From Aneurinibacillus uraniidurans (GTDB lineage Bacteria > Bacillota > Bacilli > Aneurinibacillales > Aneurinibacillaceae): a stretch of 64,000 nt of DNA. Below the pieces are notes generated by a model. The model had not been told where the DNA came from and made no database searches. It saw nothing but the letters and a program-made list of their open reading frames with translations. The stretch lies in the NCBI RefSeq assembly GCF_028471905.1, contig NZ_CP116902.1, positions 2,932,501 through 2,996,500 of the forward strand, in the 5' to 3' direction. Shown here piece by piece: positions 8,247-16,864 of this stretch (the first letter of the stretch is position 1; each line of letters begins with the position of its first letter). Made by a program: the position numbers and the translations under genes.

Positions 8247-9428
8247 TTAGTTCTCTTTCAATGTCCACTTGCCATCTTTGATTTCAATAATCGCCAGGGA
8301 GTCAGATTTCAGACCATTATGATCTTCTGCTGACATATTGAATGTGCCGGTTACCCCGACAAACCCTTTCGTATCTTCCATCGCTTTCACAATCTTCTCT
8401 TTATCATCTCCCGCTGTTTTCAGCGCACTTACGAGAATTTCAAATGCATCCGATGCGTGACCGCCGAATGTACCTGGGGAATAACTGTATTTTTCGGTAA
8501 ACAGCTTGCTGTAAGAATCAAGAACCGGCTTTTGCTTACTATCAGCTGGTACCTGATCGGCTACAAGTAGGCGGCCTGCTGGAAGGATCACACCGTTCGC
8601 TGCCGGACCTGCCAGCTCGATGAATTTGTTATTCGCGATGCCATGCGATTCAATGATCGGCATTGTCATGCCTAGCTCACGGACGTTCTTTGTTACAACC
8701 GCTGATTCCTGTGCTGTTCCCCAGATTACAACCGCCTGTGGATTTGCCTGTTTCACGCGCGTTAGCATCGGTTTCGCATCGTTAACGGTTGCTTCAAATA
8801 CTTCTCTGCTTACAATTTCGATGCCCACTGCTTTCGCCAGTGCTGCAAATTCTTCTTCGCCACTGGAACCAAATGGATTATCTACACCGAGCCAGGCTAC
8901 CTTTGTCAATTTGTTCGCTTTCAAGTACGCAACAACGCGCGGTACTACAACATCGTCGCCCTGCGCTGTTTTAAACACATACTTTTTCACCGGCTTGTTA
9001 ACCTTCTTGCTCGCTGCTAATGAAATGTATGGAACTTTCGATTTTTCGACCTGTGGAATCATCGCAAGCGAACTGCCAGATATTGTTCCCCCGATAACGG
9101 CTACCACTTTGTCCTGCTCGATCAGCTTCTTCACTGCAATAACCGCTTCATTCTGATCAGACTTGTCATCATACGCCACAACTTCGATTTTCCGACCATT
9201 AATGCCGCCTTCTGCGTTTATTTTGTCTGCCATCATCTTAATCGTATCCATCTCCGGCTTACCAAGTGAACTTGCACTGCCAGATGCGGAGAATACCCCG
9301 CCAATTTTGATCGTCTCGCCCGCTTTTGCATCACCGGATGCTGGTTTTGTTTCCGTTCCTTTGCTTGAACAGGCTGTGATGGAGGAAGCCAGGAACAAAC
9401 TGCATACTACAAAAGGCCATTTCTTCAT
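8247..9428 (-). CDS. livK: LivK-type substrate-binding lipoprotein
   Basis: This is the solute receptor of the importer. The signal peptide ends in a lipobox (SITAC, Cys about residue 20), so it is lipid-anchored on the outer face of the membrane. The Peripla_BP_6 fold is visible from 'IKIGGVFSASGSASSLGKPE' on, with 'GPAANGVILPAG' in the second lobe. AAAGGGGA precedes ATG 9428. The gene begins only 26 bases after hpaD stops and no terminator lies between them, so uptake and ring cleavage are probably transcribed together. The ligand is unknown; an aromatic acid such as 4-hydroxyphenylacetate fits the context. Confidence 0.9.
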   Translation of the reverse strand: MKKWPFVVCSLFLASSITACSSKGTETKPASGDAKAGETIKIGGVFSASGSASSLGKPEMDTIKMMADKINAEGGINGRKIEVVAYDDKSDQNEAVIAVKKLIEQDKVVAVIGGTISGSSLAMIPQVEKSKVPYISLAASKKVNKPVKKYVFKTAQGDDVVVPRVVAYLKANKLTKVAWLGVDNPFGSSGEEEFAALAKAVGIEIVSREVFEATVNDAKPMLTRVKQANPQAVVIWGTAQESAVVTKNVRELGMTMPIIESHGIANNKFIELAGPAANGVILPAGRLLVADQVPADSKQKPVLDSYSKLFTEKYSYSPGTFGGHASDAFEILVSALKTAGDDKEKIVKAMEDTKGFVGVTGTFNMSAEDHNGLKSDSLAIIEIKDGKWTLKEN

Positions 9429-9454
9429 GTGATAAATTCCCCTTTTCTTCTCTT

Positions 9455-10441
9455 TTATTTTTTATGGTTACTGTGCAGCAGCGGTTCTGTGATCTCCATC
9501 AACTCTCCTGTTAGAATGTGCTGCACGGGCATGGCTTCTGTTTTCCAGCTATAAGGTGGTTCTGTTCCCCAAAATGTTGCCCGCTGCGGATCACTGAGAT
9601 GCCACTTTACAGGTTCCCAGTCCGGGTCATTTGTGAAGTAATCTCCGGTGTACAATTCAATGCGATGCCCGTCTGGATCACGTACATATACAAAAAAAGC
9701 ATTAGATGTACCATGACGCCCCGGGCTGCGCTCAATATTGGCCGAATATCCGGCCGCTGCCAAATGGTCACATGCATCAAGAATCGTTTTCGCATCATCA
9801 ATCCAAAAACCAATGTGATGCACACGTGGACCGCTCTCATTAATGAGGGCAAGATCATGCACGCTCGGCTTACGATGCAGCCAGGATGCCCACAATGTCT
9901 CTTCTTCCGCCGCTCCCGTTACGGTATATTCTGAGCAGCGGAAACCTAGATTGTTCATATACCAGTCATTAATCATGTTAATATCCGTCACAAGACAGTT
10001 GGCATGATCAATCCGTTTCACACGTGCAGCCCGATGATGGGTGAACTTCTGCAACATCCGCTCGACTTTCTCCATCTCACAGAAAAATTCAACCGGAATA
10101 CCTGACGGATCTTGAATCCGAATCGCTCGTCCCTGTCCTCGCTCCTCATCCTTTGCCAGCCAGCGTACTGGCAGATTATTTTCCAGGAAAAGCTGTGCCA
10201 GCCGATCCAGTTCATCTTCCGAACCGACGCGATATGAAATATGATGCAAACTTGCCTTCTCTGCTTTCGTCAGAACGAGACAGTGATGGTTCGCATCTTC
10301 TAAGGCACGCAAATATATATGATTGGCATCTGACTCGGTTTCAATGAAACCGAGTCCCCCCACATAAAAGTCACGTGCTTTTTCCAAATCTGTTACGCAA
10401 AATTCTGCATGAGCAAGCCGAATAATATCAAACTGGGCCAT
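9455..10441 (-). CDS. hpaD: 3,4-dihydroxyphenylacetate 2,3-dioxygenase (extradiol, VOC fold)
   Basis: This enzyme opens the ring of homoprotocatechuate next to the catechol hydroxyls to give 5-carboxymethyl-2-hydroxymuconate semialdehyde. Two VOC domains are visible (about residues 8-120 and 143-265). The metal ligands in the second domain are His146 (RIDHANCL), His209 (VHHIGF) and Glu262 (IELYTGDY). The last two are spaced as in the Fe/Mn homoprotocatechuate dioxygenases of Brevibacillus and Arthrobacter. ATG 10441 was chosen because AAAGGAG lies 8 bases upstream; the GTG at 10459 overlaps that site. It overlaps hpaE by 14 bases. Another catechol-type extradiol enzyme is possible, but hpaE next door supports this call. 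Confidence 0.85.
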   Translation of the reverse strand: MAQFDIIRLAHAEFCVTDLEKARDFYVGGLGFIETESDANHIYLRALEDANHHCLVLTKAEKASLHHISYRVGSEDELDRLAQLFLENNLPVRWLAKDEERGQGRAIRIQDPSGIPVEFFCEMEKVERMLQKFTHHRAARVKRIDHANCLVTDINMINDWYMNNLGFRCSEYTVTGAAEEETLWASWLHRKPSVHDLALINESGPRVHHIGFWIDDAKTILDACDHLAAAGYSANIERSPGRHGTSNAFFVYVRDPDGHRIELYTGDYFTNDPDWEPVKWHLSDPQRATFWGTEPPYSWKTEAMPVQHILTGELMEITEPLLHSNHKK

Positions 10442-11951
10442 ATGTTTGCTCCTTTGCACCCGTACGCGGTTTTTTGCCGAACTGTGGAATATGATGATCG
10501 CCTGTCGCTACGTGAACAACCTGTGTTTCAGTATAAAATTCGAAGCTGTAATGTCCCCCTTCTCGCCCGATCCCGCTTGATTTAGACCCCCCGAACGGAA
10601 TACGCAAATCGCGCACATTTTGTGAATTCAGCCATACCATGCCGCTTTCGATTCCTTGAGCCATCCGGTGGCCTCGCTTAATATCTCTCGTCCAGATATA
10701 CGCCGCCAGCCCGTATTTACTATCGTTTGCCATACAAAGCACTTCTTCTTCAGTCGTAAACTTCATAACGGCCATTACAGGCCCGAAGATCTCTTCCCGG
10801 GCTACACGCATGTCATTGGTACAGCCTAATAGAAGTGTAGGTGCTACATAGTTCCCTTCCTTATAAGCCTCCGGAATGTATCCGCTTACAACTCCTGCAC
10901 CTTCCGTCTGGGCAATGGCGATGTAGTTCATAACATTCTCCCAATGTTTGCGATGAATGAGCGGCCCTACTTCCGTCTCTTTTTCCATCGGATCACCGAC
11001 CACGATGTTTGCTACCCGCTCTTTTAGCGCATCAACGAACGTGTCATGAATGGATTCATGAAGGAATAAGCGAGAATTCGCGGTACACCGTTCTCCATTA
11101 AAAGAAAATATCCCCCACACGATTGCATCAAGTGCACTCTCGATATCTGCATCTTCAAATACAATAGCCGGGGACTTACCACCAAGTTCCATCGAGCAGC
11201 GTTTTAATGTATCAGCACTGTTCTTAATAATTTCTGAACCAGTTGTGGTCTCACCCGTGAAGGAAATCAATTGTACATCCGGATGCGCCACAAGCGATGC
11301 ACCGGCTGTCTCACCGAAGCCATGCACGATATTGAAGACGCCTGACGGAAGCCCGGCTTCATCGATAATGTGTGCTAGCTTATTCGCCGTAAGTGGTGAC
11401 CATTCTGCCGGTTTGAGTATACACGTATTACCAGTTGCCAGTGCAGGTGCTACCTTCCATGTTTCCAGCATAAACGGTGCATTCCATGGCGTGATGAGGC
11501 CTGCCACGCCTACTGGTTTATGAATGGTATAGTTAATGAACGATTGGTCGACTTGATACGCCTCCCCAATCATGCGGCTTTTGACCATCTCTGCATAAAA
11601 GCGGAAGTTCTCCGCCGCACGCGCCGCCTGCTTCTTGGTCTGACTCACAGGAAGCCCTGTATCAAGCGATTCCAAATACGACAGTTCTTCTGCATTCGCC
11701 TCGATTAATTCAGCAATTCTGATGATATAACCGAGACGTTTCTCCACACTCATCGTACGCCACGGTCCTTCATCAAACGCTCGCCGTGCTGCCTGAACAG
11801 CTCGGTCAATATCTTCCTTGAATCCTTCTGCTACCTCATTGATTGGCTGATTATTAAATGGACTGATATTTGTGAAGCTCTTGCCCGCCAGCCCTTCGAC
11901 AAATTGGCCGTCTATATAATGAAGAACACGCTCAATGTTGGATGTGCTCAT
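10428..11951 (-). CDS. hpaE: 5-carboxymethyl-2-hydroxymuconate semialdehyde dehydrogenase
   Basis: This is an NAD-dependent aldehyde dehydrogenase that oxidises the ring-cleavage product of HpaD. Catalytic residues are intact: Asn156 (PWNAPF), Glu256 (ELGGKSP) and Cys289 (FNGERCTA), plus FTGETTTG for cofactor binding. The length of 507 aa and the C-terminal 'GGSKSSGIGREGG' fit the HpaE/hydroxymuconic-semialdehyde group. It starts 4 bases after dapA ends and overlaps hpaD, so the three are coupled. Later enzymes (isomerase/decarboxylase HpaG, hydratase HpaH) are not in this window. Confidence 0.85.
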   Translation of the reverse strand: MSTSNIERVLHYIDGQFVEGLAGKSFTNISPFNNQPINEVAEGFKEDIDRAVQAARRAFDEGPWRTMSVEKRLGYIIRIAELIEANAEELSYLESLDTGLPVSQTKKQAARAAENFRFYAEMVKSRMIGEAYQVDQSFINYTIHKPVGVAGLITPWNAPFMLETWKVAPALATGNTCILKPAEWSPLTANKLAHIIDEAGLPSGVFNIVHGFGETAGASLVAHPDVQLISFTGETTTGSEIIKNSADTLKRCSMELGGKSPAIVFEDADIESALDAIVWGIFSFNGERCTANSRLFLHESIHDTFVDALKERVANIVVGDPMEKETEVGPLIHRKHWENVMNYIAIAQTEGAGVVSGYIPEAYKEGNYVAPTLLLGCTNDMRVAREEIFGPVMAVMKFTTEEEVLCMANDSKYGLAAYIWTRDIKRGHRMAQGIESGMVWLNSQNVRDLRIPFGGSKSSGIGREGGHYSFEFYTETQVVHVATGDHHIPQFGKKPRTGAKEQTYGPV

Positions 11952-11955
11952 CGGC

Positions 11956-12876
11956 TTATTCCGCTCCTACTTTCTCGGTTAGCATCCCATAGCCTACTAG
12001 CGTCTGGCGAATCTCCTCCTGCAGGGCATCAGATGGCGGCCCCATCGGCAGGCGCAGAGCCGGATTAATTTTGCCCATCATGCCCATCGCTGCTTTTAAC
12101 GGTCCCGGGTTCGTGTCTTTAAACAACACATCATTGAGCGGCATAAGCTTATAATGCAGGTCAATTGCCGCTTCCACATCACCAGCTGCCCACAGATTAT
12201 AAATATCAGCCACTTCTTTTGGCGCAATATTAGCTGTAGCACTCACATGTCCGGCTCCTCCAATGGCAAGCATCGGGTAACAAAGAAGCTCGATACCCGA
12301 ATAAAGCAGGAAGTCACGACCGCAGTTGAGTAACACACGATTAATATGTTCAAAGTCTTTATTCGATTCTTTCACACCAATGATGTTTTTGCAGTCTTCT
12401 GACAGACGCGCAAGCGTTTTCACTTCCAGGTTTGTAGCGGTACGTCCCGGAATATTGTAGATAATAACCGGAATATCAACGGAATCCGCGATAATCTTGA
12501 AATGGTTATACAGCGCCTGCTGGTTCGGCTTATTGTAATACGGCACGATAACCATCGCCGCATCCGCCCCCATCTCCTGCGCACGCTTCGTCAAATGCAG
12601 CGCTTCTGCATGATTGGTTGAACCTGTACCTGGAACGACAGGGACACGTCCTGCCGCCGTCTTGATCGCTGTCTCCATAACCTGCTCCCGCTCCTGGATG
12701 GTCAGCGAACTCGGTTCACCGGTTGTTCCGGTTACCGAAATTCCGTGACTGCCACTTTCGATGTGCCACTCGATCAAACTTTTCAATGCATCATAGTCAA
12801 CATTCATCTCCTTATCAAATGGAGTCACAATAGGCGCAATCGAACCACGGAGTTTTTGTTTTGCTTCTTGGTACAT
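11956..12876 (-). CDS. DapA-family class I aldolase/synthase
   Basis: This is an (alpha/beta)8 lyase that forms a Schiff base with pyruvate. The active-site lysine is Lys169 (GVKES), with Thr51-Thr52 (TGTTGEPSS), Tyr140 (YNIPGRT) and Arg145. Arg145 matches the arginine that binds the aspartate-semialdehyde carboxylate in true dihydrodipicolinate synthase, so lysine synthesis is chemically possible. However, the gene is the first of a ring-cleavage operon and carries the GntR-type operator. It may instead cleave the last pathway intermediate into pyruvate and succinic semialdehyde in place of HpaI. GGAGGT lies before ATG 12876. Confidence 0.85.
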   Translation of the reverse strand: MYQEAKQKLRGSIAPIVTPFDKEMNVDYDALKSLIEWHIESGSHGISVTGTTGEPSSLTIQEREQVMETAIKTAAGRVPVVPGTGSTNHAEALHLTKRAQEMGADAAMVIVPYYNKPNQQALYNHFKIIADSVDIPVIIYNIPGRTATNLEVKTLARLSEDCKNIIGVKESNKDFEHINRVLLNCGRDFLLYSGIELLCYPMLAIGGAGHVSATANIAPKEVADIYNLWAAGDVEAAIDLHYKLMPLNDVLFKDTNPGPLKAAMGMMGKINPALRLPMGPPSDALQEEIRQTLVGYGMLTEKVGAE

Positions 12877-12892
12877 GTATAGAACCTCCTAT

Positions 12893-12906
12893 AATCATAT
12901 ATTATT
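12893..12906. promoter_or_regulatory. Putative GntR operator in front of dapA
   Basis: AATCATATATTATT matches 13 of 14 bases of the palindrome AATCATATATGATT found twice before the gntR gene. It overlaps a TATAAT-like -10 (12904-12909, minus) and ends about 2 bases before the dapA ribosome site, a position suited to repression. Confidence 0.6.
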
Positions 12907-12919
12907 ATAAAATATTTTA

Positions 12920-12942
12920 TTTTCAGATATTTTATCTGAAAA
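12920..12942 (-). promoter_or_regulatory. AT-rich inverted repeat between gntR and dapA
   Basis: TTTTCAGATA is followed by a 3-base loop and its exact complement, forming a 10-bp stem just after the gntR stop codon. There is no clean U run after it, so it may be a weak terminator or a second protein-binding site. Confidence 0.4.
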
Positions 12943-12946
12943 AAAT

Positions 12947-13642
12947 TTATCTTTTTTGTGGCAGGCTTATGTCTGTTATCCCATTCTCTGATGGTTCCTG
13001 GCGATTTTGGAAGGCACGAACAGTGTTCATCTTATGCTCCCGAGCTACAGCTTCAATCTCAGAAGGCTGCGCTTTCTCACGCAATAGCTGAATAATTCGG
13101 CTATGCTCCTCAATGGAACGTCGTATTCGCTGAGGCACAAAGGTAAAAGCAGAGCGACGCAGTGTATCCATCCGGCTGGCCACACGTTGGATCTCATCTC
13201 GTACATAATCATTATGGCATTTGTCACAAATCACACGGTGGAACTCCTGGTTAAAGCTTCCAAACGCCTCAAATTCAAAATCATTAAGCGCCTGATTCAT
13301 CTGTTCGTTCAGCGTTTCAAGTCTGATCAAATCTTCTTCTACCAGATACTGTGCACCAAGAGCTGTCGCATACCCTTCCAGCACAGCCCAGACAGACAGT
13401 GTTTCACTGTACTCTTTCTCATTAATGGTACTGACAATCGCTCCACTGTACGGCTTATACTGTATCAGTCCATCAGACTCTAACTGTCGAATCGCCTCCC
13501 TCACTGGTATAATGCTTAATCCGAGGTCTTTTGCGATCTGGTCAATCACAAGTCGATGACCAGGGCCGTACGTTCCTTCGAGAATTCTGGAACGAATCGA
13601 GTTGTACGCATACTGTGTCTTGCTCATCGTATTTTTTTTCAT
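12947..13642 (-). CDS. GntR-family transcriptional regulator (FadR/FCD type)
   Basis: Residues about 8-75 form a winged helix-turn-helix ('GHRLVIDQIAKDLGLS' and 'PVREAIRQLESDGLI'). The rest is an all-helical FCD ligand domain with the expected acidic and His residues (FNQEFHRVICDKCHN; EEHSRIIQLL) that usually bind a metal and an organic acid. It probably represses the downstream dapA-hpaE-hpaD-liv genes and itself, because the same palindrome occurs before both. Its promoter reads TTGGAA, 17 bases, TATGAT, with the -10 inside one palindrome. The start may be ATG 13642 or ATG 13627; neither has a strong ribosome site. Confidence 0.85.
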   Translation of the reverse strand: MKKNTMSKTQYAYNSIRSRILEGTYGPGHRLVIDQIAKDLGLSIIPVREAIRQLESDGLIQYKPYSGAIVSTINEKEYSETLSVWAVLEGYATALGAQYLVEEDLIRLETLNEQMNQALNDFEFEAFGSFNQEFHRVICDKCHNDYVRDEIQRVASRMDTLRRSAFTFVPQRIRRSIEEHSRIIQLLREKAQPSEIEAVAREHKMNTVRAFQNRQEPSENGITDISLPQKR

Positions 13643-13648
13643 GTCTTA

Positions 13649-13706
13649 ATCATATATAAAATCATATATGATTTCAATCTATTTTCCAAAAAAATCATAT
13701 ATGATT
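13649..13706. promoter_or_regulatory. Cluster of palindromic GntR operators before gntR
   Basis: The perfect palindrome AATCATATATGATT occurs at 13660-13673 (flanked by one further matching pair) and at 13693-13706. A half-conserved copy lies at 13649-13660. The centres of the two perfect sites are 33 bases apart, about three helical turns, so dimers would sit on one face of the DNA. The gntR -10 element lies inside the first site, which points to autoregulation. Confidence 0.75.
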
Positions 13707-13743
13707 CGTCCATTCACATGTTTGGCACACTTTCGCTTTTACG

Positions 13744-13779
13744 GCAGTCGGAATAAGGGAACTCCCCTATTCCGACTGC
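13744..13779. repeat. Perfect 12-bp hairpin of unknown role
   Basis: GCAGTCGGAATA and its exact complement flank a 12-base centre that contains a further GGG/CCC pairing. No T run follows on either strand, so it is not a standard terminator. It lies between the gntR operators and a possible 29-aa membrane peptide gene. Confidence 0.6.
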
Positions 13780-13853
13780 GGCAGAAATATAGTAATTTTA
13801 AAAGCATAAGACAAACGAAAAAAATCAAAACAATAAAGGAGAACTTATACGAC

Positions 13854-13943
13854 ATGAGTCCTTTTCTAATTCTGTTTATCATTTTTAAACTCGGTCTGAT
13901 CGCAGCCGTTGTCTATTTCTATCGTTTAATTAAAAACGCGTAA
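13854..13943 (+). CDS. Possible 29-aa membrane peptide
   Basis: The short frame starts MSPFLILFIIF and ends RLIKNA. Almost the whole peptide is one hydrophobic helix with a basic C-terminus. AAAGGAGA lies about 12 bases upstream of ATG 13854, a little far. Two inverted repeats follow the stop codon, and the second is a good terminator at 13987. I know no family for it. It could also be a chance frame in a leader RNA. Confidence 0.35.
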   Translation: MSPFLILFIIFKLGLIAAVVYFYRLIKNA

Positions 13944-13986
13944 AAAGCAGTTCCTATGCTTCATACGCGTTTCTTCCCTTATAACT

Positions 13987-14030
13987 AACCCCGGAACTCT
14001 ATGTTTAATGAAGAGAATCCGGGGTTTTTT
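13987..14030 (+). terminator. Intrinsic terminator after the small peptide
   Basis: A 9-bp stem AACCCCGGA/TCCGGGGTT is followed by TTTTTTCATTTTTT on the plus strand. It ends at the convergent moaC stop codon. Upstream, 13933-13970 holds another pairing (AAACGCGTA/TACGCGTTT). Confidence 0.75.
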
Positions 14031-14536
14031 CATTTTTTCGCTTCAATTAATACTTCGATATCGTTCACAAAGGTACCGCTTTTTCCACCTTCCTTGGCTA
14101 CAAGGTATGTCGGACCGATGATCATTTCTTTATCCATCGCTTTGCACATGTCATACACCGTCAGCGCTGTAACCGAAGCGGCGGTCAGGGCTTCCATCTC
14201 GACACCAGTCATTCCTTTTGTTTTCGCTGTCGCCTCAATGTGCAGTGTATCTACCCCATTATCCGTGAATTGAATGTCGACCCCAGTCAGTGGAAGCGGA
14301 TGACACATCGGAATCAGGTCCGCTGTTTTTTTCGCTGCCATGATACCCGCTACCTGTGCAACTCCCAGCACATCTCCCTTGCTGATCTGCCCCTCTTTAA
14401 TGCGTGTGAGTGTCTCCGACTTCATGATCACACGGCTCCGCACAACAGCGGTCCGGTGTGTGACATGTTTTTCTGTAATATCTACCATACGGGCACGATT
14501 TTGCTCATTAAAATGTGTTAACGTATCACTCATCAT
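14030..14536 (-). CDS. moaC: Cyclic pyranopterin monophosphate synthase MoaC
   Basis: MoaC converts the product of MoaA into cyclic pyranopterin monophosphate, the first stable intermediate of molybdenum cofactor. Family motifs are present: '[11 protein letters not shown]' near residue 77, '[12 protein letters not shown]' and '[11 protein letters not shown]' with the catalytic Lys/Asp. Its ATG at 14536 overlaps the moaA stop region, so the two are one unit. The length of 168 aa is standard. Confidence 0.95.
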   Translation of the reverse strand: MMSDTLTHFNEQNRARMVDITEKHVTHRTAVVRSRVIMKSETLTRIKEGQISKGDVLGVAQVAGIMAAKKTADLIPMCHPLPLTGVDIQFTDNGVDTLHIEATAKTKGMTGVEMEALTAASVTALTVYDMCKAMDKEMIIGPTYLVAKEGGKSGTFVNDIEVLIEAKK

Positions 14537-15543
14537 TAACCCCCTATTTGTGACATACGCCGTGCTGTCGGTTTATGCGACTGCGTCTCCTGATTTAAGG
14601 CCAGTGCCATCTCATGATTTTCTGGTTTTGTATTAATGGAACGAACGAATAAGTCCTGAATCGCTTTCTCATCTCCGACAAGAGGACGCACATTCCACTC
14701 ATCATCCCAATATAAACATGATTTAATATGACCATCTGCCGTCATACGCAGACGGTTACAATTCCCGCAAAAATGATCGCTTACCGGATGAATCAATCCG
14801 AACGTACCAGCCGCTCCCGGAATACGGTAATTCTCTGCCGGACCGTTCCCATATACATTCTCGACTGACTCGTACGTAAGCCCCATCTCTGTTACGCGGT
14901 CAAACACTGTCTGAAGCGATAAATAGCTCGTACGCCATCCATCATCATTATGTCCAATCGGCATGTATTCAATAAAACGAATCTGTAGCGGCTTATCTAT
15001 AGATAGACGAAGAAAGTCCATAATCTCATCATCATTCTGCCCCTGCATGAGCACCACATTTAACTTGACGGGATTAAGACCGACACGCAGCGCTTCATCA
15101 ATTCCTGCCAACACACGCGCTAGTTCCCCTCCGCGTGTAATCATGGCGAACCGATCTGCACGCAGCGAATCAAGGCTGATGTTAACGCGTGTTAACCCGG
15201 CCTGTTTAAGTGCTTCTGCTTTTTGTGCGAGAAAAATGGCGTTTGTTGTTAATGCAATATCTTCAATGCCTGGGATTACAGACAACATTCCAATCAGCTT
15301 TTCAATTTCTTTACGCACAAGCGGTTCCCCACCTGTAATACGCAGCTTACGGACCCCCATTTTGGCTACAGCTTCCACTACAGCAGCTATCTCTTCGTAG
15401 CTCATAATTTTTTCATGTGGTTCAAACTGCATCCCTTCAGCGGGCATACAGTACACACAGCGCAAGTTACAGCGGTCCGTTACTGAAATCCGCAAATAAT
15501 CATGGACGCGATCAAATCTATCAATGAGGGTATTCACAGGCAT
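14536..15543 (-). CDS. moaA: GTP 3',8-cyclase MoaA (radical SAM)
   Basis: MoaA rearranges GTP using S-adenosylmethionine. The N-terminal cluster motif CNLRCVYC (Cys-x3-Cys-x2-Cys) is followed by GGEP. The second cluster is formed by FCGNCNRLR and a later Cys (KSCLYW). The chain ends in Gly-Gly, which in the family reaches into the active site, so the protein is complete at 335 aa. It is followed directly by moaC. No Moco riboswitch-like fold was seen in the 145 bases upstream. Confidence 0.95.
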   Translation of the reverse strand: MPVNTLIDRFDRVHDYLRISVTDRCNLRCVYCMPAEGMQFEPHEKIMSYEEIAAVVEAVAKMGVRKLRITGGEPLVRKEIEKLIGMLSVIPGIEDIALTTNAIFLAQKAEALKQAGLTRVNISLDSLRADRFAMITRGGELARVLAGIDEALRVGLNPVKLNVVLMQGQNDDEIMDFLRLSIDKPLQIRFIEYMPIGHNDDGWRTSYLSLQTVFDRVTEMGLTYESVENVYGNGPAENYRIPGAAGTFGLIHPVSDHFCGNCNRLRMTADGHIKSCLYWDDEWNVRPLVGDEKAIQDLFVRSINTKPENHEMALALNQETQSHKPTARRMSQIGG

Positions 15544-15688
15544 CTAGCTCCTTACTACATTCTTTACACAACAACCAATACTATACCATTTTCCCTATTA
15601 GAAAAGAAGAGCGCCCACTACTTGCCGCAGACGTAAGCCTGCGCTACACTGAAAACATTCATTTGATAGAAGCTAAGGAGATACAAAC

Positions 15689-16708
15689 ATGGACACACGC
15701 TACTCAAGACAACTGTTATTCGCTCCAATCGGACGCAACGGACAGGAGCGCCTCGGTAAAAGTCGGGTCGCGGTCGTCGGCATGGGAGCGCTCGGCACCG
15801 TGCTTGCCAATCATATGGTACGAGCAGGCGTTGGCTTCGTTCGTCTGATTGACCGGGACTTCGTGGAACCAAGTAATTTACAACGTCAAATGCTGTATGA
15901 CGAAAACGATGCACGCAATCACCTGCCAAAAGTAATAGCTGCCTACGAAAAACTGCATCAGATTAATAGCGATGTGACGATAGAGCCAATCATCGCTGAT
16001 GTCACAGCAGTCAATGCCGAACAACTCCTGCAAGACTGCGATCTTATTCTAGATGGAACAGATAATTTTCAAATTCGTTTTTTGCTTAACGATGTTGCGG
16101 TCAAACACCGTATTCCATGGGTGTACGGCGGGGCTGTCAGCTCTAAAGGGATGTTTGCTGCGATTCGTCCACACGAGACACCGTGCTTGCGCTGCCTGTT
16201 CCCGAATCCGCCAGAAGGTGGGGAAACGTGTGATACGGCAGGCGTCATTGGCCCAATCATTCATATCGTCGCCTCCTATCAAGCAGTGGAAGGGTTAAAG
16301 CTTTTGCTTGGGGATGAGAAAAACTACAACCCGAATCTCGAACATATGGAAGTGTGGCGTAACCTTCATACGCAGATGAATATCGGAAGTTCTCGCAACC
16401 CGGACTGCCCGACATGTGGACATGAACAGTTTGATTTCTTGACGCTAACGGGAGACGAAGATACGGTTACCTCAATGTGCGGACGTAATAGTGTCCAGAT
16501 TAGTCCCGCAAAAGAGCGCTCGCTTGATCTAGAACAATTAGAAGAACGGTTCCGTCCGCTTGGAGAGGTCGAGCGTAATCGCTTCCTGCTGCGGTTTCAT
16601 GTTGGGGAGCATACACTTGTCATCTTCCCGAACGGGCGAGTAGTGATTCAAGGAACGGACGATATTTCGGTGGCGCGGACGTTGTATGCGCGGTATATCG
16701 GAGTCTAA
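15689..16708 (+). CDS. moeB: MoeB/ThiF-family sulfur-carrier adenylyltransferase
   Basis: This E1-like enzyme adenylates the C-terminal Gly-Gly of a small sulfur-carrier protein. The nucleotide motif GMGALGTVLA lies at about residue 31, with the Asp of 'LIDRDFVEPSNLQRQ' and the zinc cysteines CLRC and CPTC. A C-terminal part of about 80 residues ('CGRNSVQI') is seen in Bacillus MoeB and ThiF alike. The divergent moaA-moaC genes favour MoaD as substrate. The window's thiazole operon has thiS but no thiF, so it may serve ThiS too. AAGGAG lies 7 bases before ATG 15689. Confidence 0.85.
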   Translation: MDTRYSRQLLFAPIGRNGQERLGKSRVAVVGMGALGTVLANHMVRAGVGFVRLIDRDFVEPSNLQRQMLYDENDARNHLPKVIAAYEKLHQINSDVTIEPIIADVTAVNAEQLLQDCDLILDGTDNFQIRFLLNDVAVKHRIPWVYGGAVSSKGMFAAIRPHETPCLRCLFPNPPEGGETCDTAGVIGPIIHIVASYQAVEGLKLLLGDEKNYNPNLEHMEVWRNLHTQMNIGSSRNPDCPTCGHEQFDFLTLTGDEDTVTSMCGRNSVQISPAKERSLDLEQLEERFRPLGEVERNRFLLRFHVGEHTLVIFPNGRVVIQGTDDISVARTLYARYIGV

Positions 16709-16729
16709 CATATCATACGAAGCCAAATA

Positions 16730-16760
16730 AAGCTGTCCTGAAATTAAGGGCAGCTTTTTT
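16730..16760 (+). terminator. Intrinsic terminator of moeB
   Basis: AGCTGTCCTG and GGGCAGCT pair around AAATTAA and are followed by TTTTTTAC. Confidence 0.75.
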
Positions 16761-16864
16761 ACAGTGAGAATCCACATAAGGAAAAATAAGGATCAAAATT
16801 GGAACATTTTTCTTGTCGAGTACGTCTTGTATATGTAATCATATTTTATATAGGAGGTTACTTG

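Noticed and set aside
8620..9156. A 178-aa open frame on the plus strand
   Set aside because: It is the antisense of livK, which has a lipobox and full family pattern; no ribosome site for the plus frame.
15544..15688. Possible Moco riboswitch before moaA
   Set aside because: The region is short and shows no stable multi-helix fold or conserved motif; it looks like a plain divergent promoter.
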